Position numbers and translations under genes: made by a program. A DNA stretch of 64,000 nucleotides from Ascidia mentula (taxonomy: Eukaryota; Chordata; Ascidiacea; Phlebobranchia; Ascidiidae). Below the pieces are notes generated by a model, which worked only from the letters and a program-made list of their open reading frames with translations, was not told the DNA's origin and did no database searches. Each line of letters starts with the position of its first letter. The first letter of the stretch is position 1. This document shows, piece by piece, positions 24,151 to 36,193 of the stretch. The stretch covers positions 5,332,001 to 5,396,000 of the forward strand of contig OX387198.1 in NCBI GenBank assembly GCA_947561715.1. Direction: 5' to 3'.

Positions 24151-25696
24151 TCAGCTCATATGGTAAAGCTCATTGTTGACGGTTTGTTTGGTTTGACCCG
24201 AGTGATAGATTTGGTTGTCAACCATTTCTCTTTCGTGTTCAGCCAAGGCGAGGTTACCGCTCAATCCTCTATTATGGTTGTGGGTTTTATGAAGGTGTTC
24301 CTCGCCATCTGGTGATTTTTCCTTCATTGATCTACAACACATACCACGTTTTTTTTTGTCGACTTCTTAACACCACAGCAAATCAGTGTATTAGATGCAT
24401 GCCACTATATTTCATACTTTGTGCAACCTCTAGTTTAACCTATAGTTTCTAAATTTGTATGGGTCCGTGGACTACATGGTCAATATAGTAAACTCTGTGG
24501 ATCCCCATCTCCTGCAAAAGTTTTGACAACCTTTTTGGTGATCTACGTATGCAAAAAGACCTTCTTCACTTAAAATAACACTGATTGAAAAAGTCCTGTG
24601 TGCCCCAGCGATATATGGGTACTTTAAGGTACAGTAACCCGCGGTTAAGAAGCCCTGTACAAACCCCTTTCTTGCAATTGCTTGTATTGTTGTTACACAA
24701 AAGATATATTGCAAACTTCTAACCTGTTTCTCATCAGTAACACAGCAATAATAATGATTGTCATAACTAGTAGTAAACCGAGAGTTATTGCTGCAATCAT
24801 GGAGTCGTTCTCTCTTTCTTTTCCCTTAATGAGTGATTTGTTGCTCTGTGTTTTTACGACAGTTGTTGTGTGGGATACGTTTGCAGGAATAGCCGGAACG
24901 TTTGTTCGCTCTGAAACAAATTGGTTCAAATATTATGAGTTAAGTTATTTATTAACGAATCGTTTGGTTCGTTTTAAGGTTTCTCGAATTAATTTGATTT
25001 GTAAGGAAATAATTTGTATTCACTGAGCTACTTGCCTGTTGGTATCACAGCGTTCATTGTTGTTGTTGGTTGTATAAGGTGCCCAGTGCATGGAATAACT
25101 GCATACGTTAGATCTGTTTGTGTGTTTTTCATGTGAGAGGTCATGCGAGGTGGCCATGTTTCGCTTACCACCGAGACATGCTGGTTGCGACAAGCGTCTT
25201 TAACTGTAATTCCTGGTGCGCAAGTTGTTTCGTTTCCCAAGTTTTGTTTAATGTACAAACCACACCAGGGGTTCGGTTCGCTGGGAGTAGGACTTGTTAT
25301 GGCATCTCCATTTATTGTTCTCCCTGAAATGTTGAAATAATAAATGAGATGTAATATTGAAGAAAGGAAACACGCAATTACCGTTTGGTAGCGTAACGAC
25401 TGCTGAAGCTTCCTTCCCGTTATTGATGTTATAATGTCTTGAGAATTTAATAGCTACCATTACGTCGCTTTTAATGTCTTTTGCTCCGAGCACCCACACA
25501 CAAGTTTGTAAGCTATATTTCAGTTCCCAATACCGTATGTAGCCAAACAACCCTGTGGCGTTTCGTGGACATTTTGCTTCCGTTGAGCTCCAGAAAAAAA
25601 TAACTGCAAAATCGATTGTATTGTTATATATCTGCAGCGTTGTAACAAAGTTATTTTTTTCCTACCGAAAGTAATAAGCCAAATTTGTGCAAACAT
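24151..25696 (-). CDS. Type 2 array receptor, complete, about 302 aa
   Basis: Exons: S 25666-25696 (MFAQIWLITF), A 25382-25603 (VIFFWSSTEAKCPRN, CVWVLGAKDIKSDVMVAI), B 25036-25323 (WCGLYIKQNLGNETTC, CRNQ, WPPRM), T 24724-24910, C 24151-24331. Phases 1-1-1-2, GC donor after B. The stalk is short and Thr-rich. Membrane segment MIAAITLGLLLVMTIIIIAVLL. The tail carries MVDNQIYHSGQTKQTVNNEL then YHMS. Nearly identical in layout to the gene at 2642-4196. Confidence 0.78.
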
Positions 25697-27189
25697 CAGC
25701 CAACTGTTTGAATTGCTTAAAACCTAAACATCGAACAATTTACCTTTATACACAAGAAAAGGAAAGAAAATTTTAACACGCCATGATTTCAACGACAGCA
25801 ATACAACAGAATTCTGAAGAAAAAAATAACTTTATGGTAAATTGACATTCTTTGCAGCCAACACAATTCTATGTAGGGTTGAACGGTAAAGACTAAGTTA
25901 CTTATCTATAAGTTGATTAGGCTCTCTACTAGATATCAATCACAAATGTATTTAAGCAGGAAAAAGTATGGGTCTAACACAGCATGAATAACATAACTAC
26001 CATACTACAAAGGTTTCTAACTTTATCATACACATGTGTCCACTATTACACCTGGCATACGCAACCCAAAACTTCAACTGCCAAACGGGTTTGACTTTGC
26101 TAAGATATCAACAGAGCACAAAACAAGGCATTTAACTCTATGTACTGCGTAGACTCATAATAACATCGTGAAACACAGTTAACCAGGCACATCAGGACAA
26201 TTCCTTTCTGCTACTGTAAACTTTGCTTTGGCAGATACACTGGCAAAAAAGTTCTAAAAACGGTGTATGTCGGGAAGAGTTGACCTTCTATATTAAATCT
26301 CCTTGTTGTTGCAACCAAATTACCCTACGCTGTCTTCCTCTGCGTACTTCCGTTGAATGATTTCTCCTAGCTCAGCAGGTTTATGATAGTCTATAGGGCA
26401 TACGATCTATTCAATGATTGATACGGTTTTTATGCTTGTACAAAAAGCTGCAGCCTTAGTAGCACGTTTTTTTCACAGTATAGTCTTTGAAGTGTGGAAA
26501 CTATACATACTGGTCCTTATGGTTTGTTTGTTGCGGTATAATTGAAACAGAAACGCAGAAACATAAGCGATTTTGAACTCCAAAATTAAATCAAGTTTTG
26601 CAAAAATACATTTATCAATCACCAAATTAAACAGTCCCTGCTTATGTCATTTATTTGAAAGACGACATACTCCTTTTAACGTCAGACCAGTCGCTGACCC
26701 TTTTTTTAAAAAAATCTGCTTGCGCTGATATTAATGTCCATGTTCAAACAACAAGATATACATACAAATTGACACATGGTTTCGGTGACGCAATTTCTTG
26801 AAAATGGCAAAATATATGCATTTTGACCCCAAGTGAAAACGTATTACTAGCGAATGTCGTGTCGTATTGAGGATTTAAAGATCTGAAATTTCGCACTGAA
26901 TGTTCTTGCAAGTAAAATACCCTGCTCTATCCCCCTATACGCACTTCCGTTGGTTGGTTAGCACGACAGGTTTGTAGCAATGAACACAGTGACGTGATTC
27001 AGTGAACTTTGCTCTCTGATTCCTGCTGCTTTGTTGCTACAGTGTCGAAACTATATTGAACTTTGAACTTTTTTCAAACGAGTATTAAAACAATCAAGCA
27101 TCAAATTAAACATGATCCACTTATGTCTTTTGTTAGTAAAGCAAGAATGCTTTCACTACAAGTTAATATAAAGCTGTTTTGTTGCATCA
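25697..27189. other. Intergenic, duplicated, no gene seen
   Basis: The first part is a shortened copy of 4197-5300. The part from 26380 matches 13470-14270. It preserves the undisturbed sequence that the gypsy-associated rearrangement removed from unit 2. Confidence 0.55.
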
Positions 27190-28210
27190 AAGTAGCATTA
27201 CGACTGTCCAGTATAGATTGTCAACCATTTCTCTCTTCAACTCATCAGAAATGTAGGGGTTGGTGGCTTTTTCATTAAAATTGTTTTGCATTGAGTTTTT
27301 GAACCAGTTTTTGATCTTTGACCTTTAAAGCCGACATTTTTTGTGTTATGCACTTCCCTAAACAAATTGATGCTGCCAAAATGTCCTACCTTTATTAAAA
27401 AACAATCATGACCAATGCAACTACTAGCAATACACCAAGGGATATTGCTGCAGCGCCGGATGGTTGTTACGGCATCATCATTCCCTTGAAGAAATGAAAT
27501 TATTGTTTTGGTTGTATCCAATATCATGTTACGAAGTCATAAAATTAATAGTTAACCTTTAAAAATACCGCAATACCTTTGCTAGTAGTTGGTTGTGTTG
27601 TATTAATGGCAGATGTAACAGGAAAAGCAAAGTTTCCGAAGCATCTATGTTCTTCATATTCCACTTTCAAATCCATGCTCCTTAAATTAGTTTTCATGAC
27701 CGGTGGCTAGTCATTACTTACAGTTGGGGTTGGATTGTTTCTACAACCGGTGCGAAATGAAATGCTGGGCCTGCGAGATTTTTCATTGCCCGAGTTTACG
27801 TACGATCTACACCGACACCAGGGTTTGTTATAATATCTTTCATTGTACAAATTGTGATCCTCGAATGAATCGCCTTCAGAAAATCATAACTTTGACACTG
27901 CTTGTTAAATAAACCGCAAACATCTACCATTCGGCAGTGTTCCAGTTCCATGGCCTCCCGTCGTGCTGTAGTAAATTTCAAACCTTACGATTATTACGTC
28001 AGTTGGTCTAGTTTCCCTGTCAAATGTCCATGTGCATTTTTCATATTCATAGGTGGGAGAATAATGAGCTATTCCACCCCTGATGCTGCTGGCAAGCCTC
28101 TGGCATGCTTTATTGTCAACTGCCAAAGTCAACAGTAAAACTGCGAAACGTCTTCTGGGTTAATAATGGTACATACGTATCGCTACAAGATGCTAATATC
28201 CATTACCACA
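27190..28210 (-). pseudogene. Degenerate type 3-like receptor with a stop in the WPP motif
   Basis: A (27928-28119) is open in the family phase (EYEKCTWTFDRETRPTDVII). B (about 27580-27870) has TAG in place of the Trp of WPPVM at about 27703, plus changes at conserved cysteines. The membrane exon (about 27395-27470) reads AAAISLGVLLVVALVMIV and then stops. A tail fragment near 27190-27255 has ELKREMVDNLYW. The S-like exon near 28200 has no usable ATG frame. Counterpart of the pseudogene at 14271-15210, but with different lesions. Confidence 0.7.
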
Positions 28211-28540
28211 AAGAGCAATGAAGTTGCTTTTCGCTTAACCTTGCATCGCAATAGTTTTTATCAACCACGAAGCGTAAGTCGATTGTTTTTTGTGTCACAC
28301 AATAACGAAGAATAAACTCTTATGAAAATAAAGTTATTAATTGTTTTTGATAACAAGCTATACAAACTGTATCGCACACTCCTTGCATCGCACTTACCCG
28401 ATAAAGTTTCGCTTACTTAAATTGCAAAATATGCTTAAGTACAGTATAGGGTACCCTGCAGTTCGATGTTGACCGAAAGGTACCACAAAGTGGAGATTAG
28501 TGTGCCTGCTAGTGTAAAAGCTAGCACAGTGCCACTCAAC

Positions 28541-28600
28541 AGCTGCACTGATGAGACCTTACAGGTCGAAATAGTGCGTGCACCCACCCTGTCTGCAGCT
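28541..28600 (+). ncRNA. Type I hammerhead ribozyme (copy of the one at 15.5 kb)
   Basis: Stem I AGCTGCA (28541-28547) with TGCAGCT (28594-28600). CTGATGA 28548-28554. Stem II GACCT/AGGTC. GAAA 28568-28571. Stem III TAG/CTG, one pair now a G-U wobble. Cleavage triplet ends at 28593. The core is intact. It sits between the degenerate type 3 gene and the next type 3 gene, the same place as at 15.5 kb, so it was copied with the block. Confidence 0.83.
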
Positions 28601-28734
28601 TTTCAATAAACGAGTATTACAAGCAACGACAAGTAGTTGTATTTCACGAGAGGATATTCGTATCATGGTATTTTGTGTCACTAAAATAATAACAACGTAA
28701 ATATTCCGAATTTTACAATAAATTGGCATTGTAC

Positions 28735-29879
28735 CTATGAGTTATGGTATATATCGTTGTAAACAGTCTGTTTGGTTTCATTTCCAGAGTTGTAGATTTC
28801 ATTGTCAATTATTTCTCTTCCGGACGCACTGACGATGTGTGAGTTGGTATTGCCATTTTCCTCCGTTGCGTTGATGCAGCTGTGTTTATTCCTTGAGTAT
28901 GGTGAATGATTCTGTGTACTTTCCTTCAAACGAAGTGATTCTACCAACTGGTTCAAATATCTCACCTTAATTTGAAAGCAAGAATTCCGATTCCGCAATT
29001 ATTAAGATTACACCTGCTGTGGTGAATGTTTTGTTGCTGAAGCTTTGACTTATATTTTTCTCATTTGGATCTTGGTGCAACAACGTTACTGTGTTTGTTG
29101 TAGCCAATGTCACGTTGTTGACGATAGACGTTGGACTGTTAATAATAAATATATAAGTACATCATTACAGCATCAATTTTGGAAGTGGTCAATCTTCAAA
29201 ATGATCGTAATATAACCTTTGGTTGTTGTAACGATGCGTTGCGTTGTTTTAATAGGAGTTGTTATAGAAATAACTTGGTTTCCGGAGCATTGAGATATTT
29301 CGTATTGCAGCGCAATATAGGTGTTCTTAGCTATGGTTTTCATAACCGGTGGCCAGTCATTACTTATAGTTGTGGTTGGATTATTTCTATAAGATGTGGG
29401 AAGTGGAATATCGGGTTTGCAGGTTTTTTCACTTCCTGAGTTCTTTTTTACGTACAATCCACACCAATATCCGTCGTTGTACAAATTTTGATCCTCGAGT
29501 GCATCGCCTTGTAAAAAAGATTTTATTTTGGCACTGTCTTGAAAAAAACTACAGACATTTACCGTTTGGTAAAGTTCTGTTTGATTGACCACCTCGCAAG
29601 CTGTGGTACCGCAGAAAGGTAATCGGAAGAATTACGTCAGTTGCAATATTTTCCTGGCCAAGTATCCATGTACACTTGTCATGATGATACTTGTGGCATT
29701 CCATTGAACCATTGTTGTTGACGACATCACCCGGACATCCATCACAAACTCCCCAAATAAAAATTAAACAAGAGAAAATTTTGTTTGTTGGAGCGAGAGA
29801 AATACATGCTTATAAATACAGGTCGATACTATCCCTCACCACAAAGAAATAAAATGATGTAGTTCACTGTATCTTGCAT
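28735..29879 (-). pseudogene. Type 3 receptor with disrupted membrane exon
   Basis: S 29840-29879 (MQDTVNYIILFLC), A 29563-29748 (CTWILGQENIATDVILPI), B 29217-29507 (WCGLYVKKNSGSEKTCK; the usual Cys-Arg-Asn is Tyr-Arg-Asn, so one of six cysteines is lost) and C 28735-28891 (IIDNEIYNSGNETKQTVYND then IYHNS) look sound. The T exon (28966 to about 29140) has lost about 7 bases in the membrane segment compared with the gene at 17135, shifting the frame, and its acceptor is out of phase. Read through, the protein would stop inside the membrane segment. A secreted or truncated product cannot be excluded. Confidence 0.7.
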
Positions 29880-30493
29880 CGCACTTTAATGTATTAAACA
29901 CAGCAATTCAATCAGGTCTAATAAATACTGGACTTTCTGTCGCGATAGAAAATATATCTAATAAAAATTAAAAAAAAACGATACGAGTAACATGCCTTTT
30001 ATATACAGCTATCATACGATGTCCTTGTTCCGAAAAATATTGTCAAATCTTTTATAAATGTATTTATAATAAACATGACGCTAACGTAGCACACGATTGA
30101 CGCTTGATTAGGCTGCAAAGTAATGATATCAGTGGAAGGATTTGTTCCGTGTTCCTATTTATAATGCTCACAAGGAAGTGATTCATCGTATAGTTTCGAA
30201 CATGTGGACTGTTTAGAAAGTTGTTGAAATGTCAATGAAGTAAAGTAAGACGCTTTATTTCAAGAACGCTGATCAACAAACTATGCTGCTATTCTCAAAT
30301 AAAAAATCACGTGTAGTTATCTGACCGAATAAGCCTTTCAGTCGCGGAAAAATAAATAATAATATGAATCACAGTTAGAGCCACAAAATTGACTGGGAAT
30401 GAGCAATGATGCTTTATCATACCATATCGCGGGTCGAGCAACCCTTGGTGGCCATAGGACTGTGTTTAAACATAAAGAGACAACAACGACATT
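29880..30493. other. Intergenic, no gene seen
   Basis: Copy of the 5660-6186 sequence that precedes type 1 genes. No exon or RNA gene detected. Confidence 0.5.
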
Positions 30494-31791
30494 TCAGCTC
30501 ATATGGTAAAGCTCATTGTGGACAGTTTCTTTGGTTTGACCCGAGTCATAGATTTGGTTTTCAACCATTTCTCTTTCCTGATCAGCCAAGATGTAAGGAT
30601 TTTCATGGTTAACGTTGCTTCCTGTTGTTTGGTTGTGGGTTTCAGGCAGCTGTTCACTGCCTGGTAGATTTTCCTTTTTTAATCTACAAAACACTTTGTT
30701 TCTGCGTTGGTCCTCGCATGATTAGTAAAATTGCAACGTTTTATTTTGAGATTTCGTCGTTTTATTTGGTTTGTTGATAAAAGAAACACAAAATTTTCAA
30801 ACCTCTAACCTCATTCTCATCAGCAACACAGCAATAAAAATGATTGCCACAACCAACAATGAGCCAAGGGTTATTGCTGCAATCATTGATTCTTTTCCAT
30901 CAATAAACAGAATGGCCTCATTGTGGGGGACTTTATTTGCAGTGGTTAATGTGCCTGAATCGACTGTTCCGTTTGCAGGTTGAAGTTGGGATGATGAATT
31001 TGTAACAAAGTTAGTCATGGTACTTTGGCGCCCTTGTGTGGTTGTTTGTTCTGGATTAAATTGTTTGATATAAGTTGTATTATTTATTCTTGATTTATTG
31101 TTGATCGACCATATGACTTGCCTGTTGATATAGCGTCGGTCGTCGTTGTTATCGGTTGGACAAGGTTGTCTTTGCAGCACGGAAAAACTGCGTATGGTAG
31201 AACTGTGTATGTGTTTTTCATTTGAGAAGTCATGATTGGTGGCCAAGTCTTGCTTTGTACAGTAACTACTTTCTTGTTGCGACAAGCATCCCACACTGGA
31301 ATTCCTGTTGCACAAGTTGTTTCGTTTCCCATGTTTCGTTTAACGTACAAACCACACCAGGGGTTTGGTTCTGTGCTTGAATATTTTATGTCTTGGTATG
31401 TAATTTCATTCTCTAAAAATGTGTATTTAGCGTTGATGTTTGGAATAAAAACATGTGAATTAACTTTGGTTTACCGTCTGGCAACGTAACGGTTGTTGAG
31501 CCTCTCCAACCATTATCCTCTTTGTAATGTAGGCTAAACGTAATTGCCACCATTGCATCATTTTTAATGTCTTTTGCACCAAGCATCCACACGCAAGATT
31601 CCAACTTTTTTTGTGGGGCACTGTACACCAGGTAACCAAAAAATCCTGTGGCGTTTCGCGGACATGCTGCTCCCGTTGTGCTCCATAAAATAACTGCAAT
31701 AACAATTGTATTGTTAGTAAAACTACAATGTTCTGCTTTGACATTGAACTTTTCTACCAAAGGTAATTAGTTGTTGTTGTTGTGACATCAT
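30494..31791 (-). CDS. Type 1 array receptor, complete, about 324 aa
   Basis: Exons: S 31758-31791 (MMSQQQQLITF, one Gln more than its sisters), A 31475-31693 (VILWSTTGAACPRN, CVWMLGAKDIKNDAMVAI), B 31122-31412 (WCGLYVKRNMGNETTC, CRNKK, WPPIM), T 30810-31050, C 30494-30683. Phases 1-1-1-2, GC donor after B. A second frame across the S/A region also reads as a hydrophobic leader, but it does not join to the cysteine-bearing frame, so the spliced model is preferred. The tail ends MVENQIYDSGQTKETVHNEL then YHMS. Nearest relative of the partial gene at the left edge. Confidence 0.78.
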
Positions 31792-34755
31792 TATTCAAAT
31801 AATTCGTGTTTCCCAAATCCTGGTAAGAAAAAGCAGCTAAGAATTTATAAAAATCTATCAACAAAATAAACCGCGGTTTCAAATCAAAACCAAATCCATT
31901 GTAGATTGCGAAAAAAGCAACTGCGCATATGAACAAAATGCAACAGATATAAAATGGCATGGGCACCGATAAAACCATAAAGGTTGTCGAGTCAGGCGCC
32001 TATGTAAAGTTGATCTGACGGAGAAAACCCGTCTGCTGTAAAATCGCAGCCAGTCGCACTGTAGGCGGTGATGGGTTGCAACAAGCCGCATATTTCAACT
32101 ATAATGCAACAGGTTTCCACCCAAAATGTCTGGGTCCTGCGATGCAGTTATGTTGCTTGCAATCCAATTGATAAACTGACATATGCTAAGTGCAATATGC
32201 CTAATTTTACACCATTTTTTATACTTTTACTCTGTTCAGTACAACTGTTTTCCGAACACACACCAAAGTTTTAGGTTCACAGCAGGATAGATGGCTGCGT
32301 GTCAGCCATCCATAATGTCCTGTTTGGTCCCAATGTATTTACTGCTTCTTCTAACTTAAGCAAAGTTTAACCATTCTCTCTACAACAATTTCCGACCCTA
32401 TAGCTGCTTTTTGACCTATCGTGAGTACAGGACATCTTGGGTTCACGTGGTAGGCGACGTCAAGTACGTGGTATGACTAATTTGTTTCTGTTTTCATATC
32501 CTTGCCTTGAACAAATATAATTATATAGCGACGATGCAGCTTCACGTTCTGTTGCCATGCCGACTCAACGCCAACAAAAGCTTTATAGAGTCTTATATGG
32601 ACGATTGGAATCAAAACTAAGCGTAATAATCAGAAACTACTTAACTCCTGCTTATATGTTGCAACTTTTTAAGTTCTTTGGCACGATGCAAGTTTAACAT
32701 TTTACCAACATTGCGCAGGTACAGATTTTACTTGTACCAATGATGTGATCTTAACTGAAAACATTCTAAATACGAGGCTTTTACAACACTATACTACATC
32801 AGTTAACTAGAAACACCTAAGGACCAAATTCCTCAACCGTTTTGTGTTATTATGTAACGGAGCACAAGCGTGCTATGCGCTAATGTAGGCACAGAAATGT
32901 AGTACTTAGTAACTGTGGACAAATATACACGTGACAAGATAACGGTTATCATTTAAGTTTTTCTCCAACACACCACAATGCTTTTAATGCGAACAGAAAT
33001 GTTTAATGCCTACAGTTCTCATAAATAACATACACACTTTCTGCATCAAGTATGTTTTTAAAAATGGCTCAATTGCGTCAAATTGGTTTACGCAGTCGTA
33101 CAATTAATTTAGAACTGAAGTTCATAAAGTGTCGACAAAGGTAATGTATAACAATCACAAATTGAGCATGTTACTCCAACCCACCAATAAACTTCACTAT
33201 TAGCCCTTACAATTCCTGGGAGATTGTCTTGCTGAAAGCACAGCAGTTACAATTGCACAGTTATGCAACATAGCCTACCAGAGTACCGTAAAGGATTTTA
33301 CCAAATGAAAACTATTGCCCAGAAATACCACACTAACTCTTAATAAAGTGAAGATTTGCCACGAAGCAAGAGAAAACTCTTCGTTTCTTTGCTGAAAGTA
33401 CACTTCCTTACTGAAATACGTTAAAACAATGTAACAAGTGCACTATCTTTGTCGGTTTACTTAACAGTTATGAGTGTTCGATCACATATAAATACAAGCA
33501 CACCATAACGAACTGCAAATAGTTTAGCCTGAGTAAGCTGTTTACAGACATGTCTAAGCATTTCTTAGTAGTTCGTTGTTTTGAGATATTTGCTGATAGC
33601 ACAGCAGTCACAATTGCACAGCCCCTTAGCTTTGTTTTACATATTTACAATAGTCCAGCGGAGTATCGTGAAGGATATTACCACATGACATGAATTGAGA
33701 AGATATACCAGACTAACTGTAAATAAAGTGAAAATTCGCCTCAAAGCACGAGAAAGCTGTTCGTTTCTGTACTGCAAATACACTTCCTCACTGACGCAAA
33801 TACGTTAAAAAATATGTCACTATCTTTGTCGGTTTGCTTAACAGTTATGAGTGTTCGATCACATATAAATACAAGCACCGTAACGAACTGCAAAGAGATG
33901 AGCCTGAGTAAGCTGTTTATAGACATATCTATAGATTTCTAACACTGGTATGTTCGTCATCAGTGGGCCAATGACGCTAAGGTTCTTTGAATGATTCACC
34001 ACGCTGAATTCCAACACTTCCTTCTGTATAAGGTACTTCCGTTACCTCTCACTACATACAGTGAGGCGTTTATTTACTATGCTTGTGTATACGCAATTTG
34101 CAGATGGATAGAGTTATAGAACAAATACTTACTGGGGCTAAAGAGTAAGCGCAAAATCGCCCCATACAAAAGCGTTTTATCAAAAAACTGAGACTGTTTC
34201 AAACATATTACAAAACACTTTTGTTAAGCAAGCAAATTGTATGAATTATGCATTTGAAGACGGTGCGTCGTTTGGTTTGGAAAACAATGCACTAACAAAG
34301 ACAACACTGAAGATGGACCTATAGTTTATTTATCTTCTGTTGAATGGTCGCCTACCTGTTATGCCGACACCAACGCGTGCACGTATTTCACACGATAATA
34401 GAGCTATAGTTTATGATGCGCCACTAAATATAAAAAGCGTGTTGCATTAAATCTTGTAAGTTCTGTACTAGGAAAATGTCAGCGTATATGCGCTGATTGT
34501 ACATCGTTGTACGAACTTTGACAATATTTCACTACAGAGGTATTTCATTTACGATAGATCCATTACAGTGAATAACAATATTATATAACCATAAATATAT
34601 AACTGCAAATTGGACCGATGTTATAGTGAGTATTTTGGATTATGTGCTTGGATAAAAGCAACCTTCTACATTAGAATTAGGTCTGACGTCACAACAAACA
34701 AGTGAACCAAAAACGGCATTCATTTCAGTCAAATCCTAAAGCAAGCGTGACATTT
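31792..34755. repeat. Intergenic: two duplicated blocks, no gene
   Basis: 31792 to about 33050 is the type 1 upstream block (compare 480-1400). 33080-34560 matches 18190-19340. Inside it about 370 bp is tandemly doubled (33225-33560 and 33590-33930; both begin near the sequence ACAGCAGT-ACAATTGCACAG). No coding frame supported. Confidence 0.6.
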
Positions 34756-34806
34756 GAGCTAATATGGTAAAGCTCATTGTGGACAATTTGTTTAGTTTGT
34801 CTCAGA
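34756..34806 (-). pseudogene. Isolated relic of a receptor tail exon
   Basis: The minus strand reads RQTKQIVHNELYHIS, the second half of the type 1/2 tail. The first tyrosine motif and the rest of the exon are absent and no other exon is near. It marks the right end of the duplicated half of the array, where a fourth type 2-like copy would be expected. Confidence 0.62.
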
Positions 34807-36193
34807 AGAATACAACCCAGGTTACAATTTTATCAAATGCGAAATACAAAATTTTGCTCAATGTATTATGTAAACAGTAGCATTTGCACTGAAGTCTATC
34901 TCTATACACACCTGTGACGCGAAATGCTGTACGTCACATACTGAACATCGAACAAACGTTTTGCATAGATATTACTAATCGACCGAAACACATATTACTC
35001 AGAAACGCAGTTGCTAGCTATGACCACCCGATTATGTGCAATGATCGCCTTTCAACGATTACCAAACAATTTCTTTTCACGTATAACATACTCATCGCCT
35101 TTACGGTCATATTCCGTCGCGTGGTCTTGCTTGCGTATATGTGAATGCTTCTCAACAGCAAATAACCAATAAAGTAACCGGACACTTGATCTTAACGGAT
35201 AAAATTAATTTACTGCTGTAAAAGAAAGTACTCAAAGAAGTAGAGTGCCAGCAACAGGTATACATAACATTTAGTTCCGAAGGCGATGGTGTTTTGCACG
35301 AAAACGGAATTAGACACAATAAGTCTTTCGCAGAATGGTTTAGTCATTAGTCGTAAGACGATAGTGATGCACCACAAAAGTCAATTTCTTCGGCGAGTAT
35401 GGTTTAACAAATTGAAACGTTCTTGCCATTTGTAAAACTGTCACAAAGCATGGAAACGCTATGACTCACTTAGCAACTTGTCATGCCTCCAACTCTGGTG
35501 ACTAGACAAGCGAAACTGTCTTCGACGAGTACACGTGGCATGACTTGTGCGGGTGTCACAGCGAATACGTAGCAAGATATATTTTGGTGTCTTGGAAGTG
35601 TGACAAATTGCGACTCGTTTTGTTGTCTTTCACTTTGTTGGTCTTTACTTTCACTTTACCTTCTTACCCAGTGTTCCTCACATATATTTCCCGTATTTTG
35701 CACACATAAACTGTTATTCAGTGTTTATACATCGTTTCAGTTTACTATCGGCATCCGAGTGGTTATGCTTGAATGGGTAGCTTACAACCCGCTGATTGGT
35801 GGGAATATCTGCGGGGAAACTAGCGGTTGAAGTGTGGGTAATTCTTTAGTGGCCTTTGAAGGTTTATACGCTGTATTGTTTTGGTTGTGAGTCACTATCT
35901 TTCATTATTTTGTGACATTATTTGGGTATCAGCGTCAACCCTTTTTAATACGAATGTATAGAAACCGCGGCTCATGTTTTGGCGAAAGACCTTTAATAAA
36001 GTTCTTCTATGCGTACAAGATGAGAATTTCAATTATTTATTATACTCAAAACAAGGTACAGTAAATTCCAACCAACGTAGAGATAAAATTCACTTTATTA
36101 ACAATAACACGTTTACATTAAAAACAATGCAAAAATACTTAAATGATTCCATGCGTGACAGAATATGTCACACTCCAGTACACATGTGGAGTT
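34807..36193. other. Intergenic, no gene seen
   Basis: Boundary between the young duplicated half and the older divergent half of the array. No family exon, RNA or clear transposon was found. Confidence 0.5.

Noticed and set aside
31460..31744. Alternative frame giving a strong hydrophobic leader (MSKQNIVVLLTIQLLLQLFY)
   Set aside because: It does not connect to the cysteine-bearing frame of exon A; the spliced S exon at 31758-31791 fits phase and is shared by all type 1 copies.
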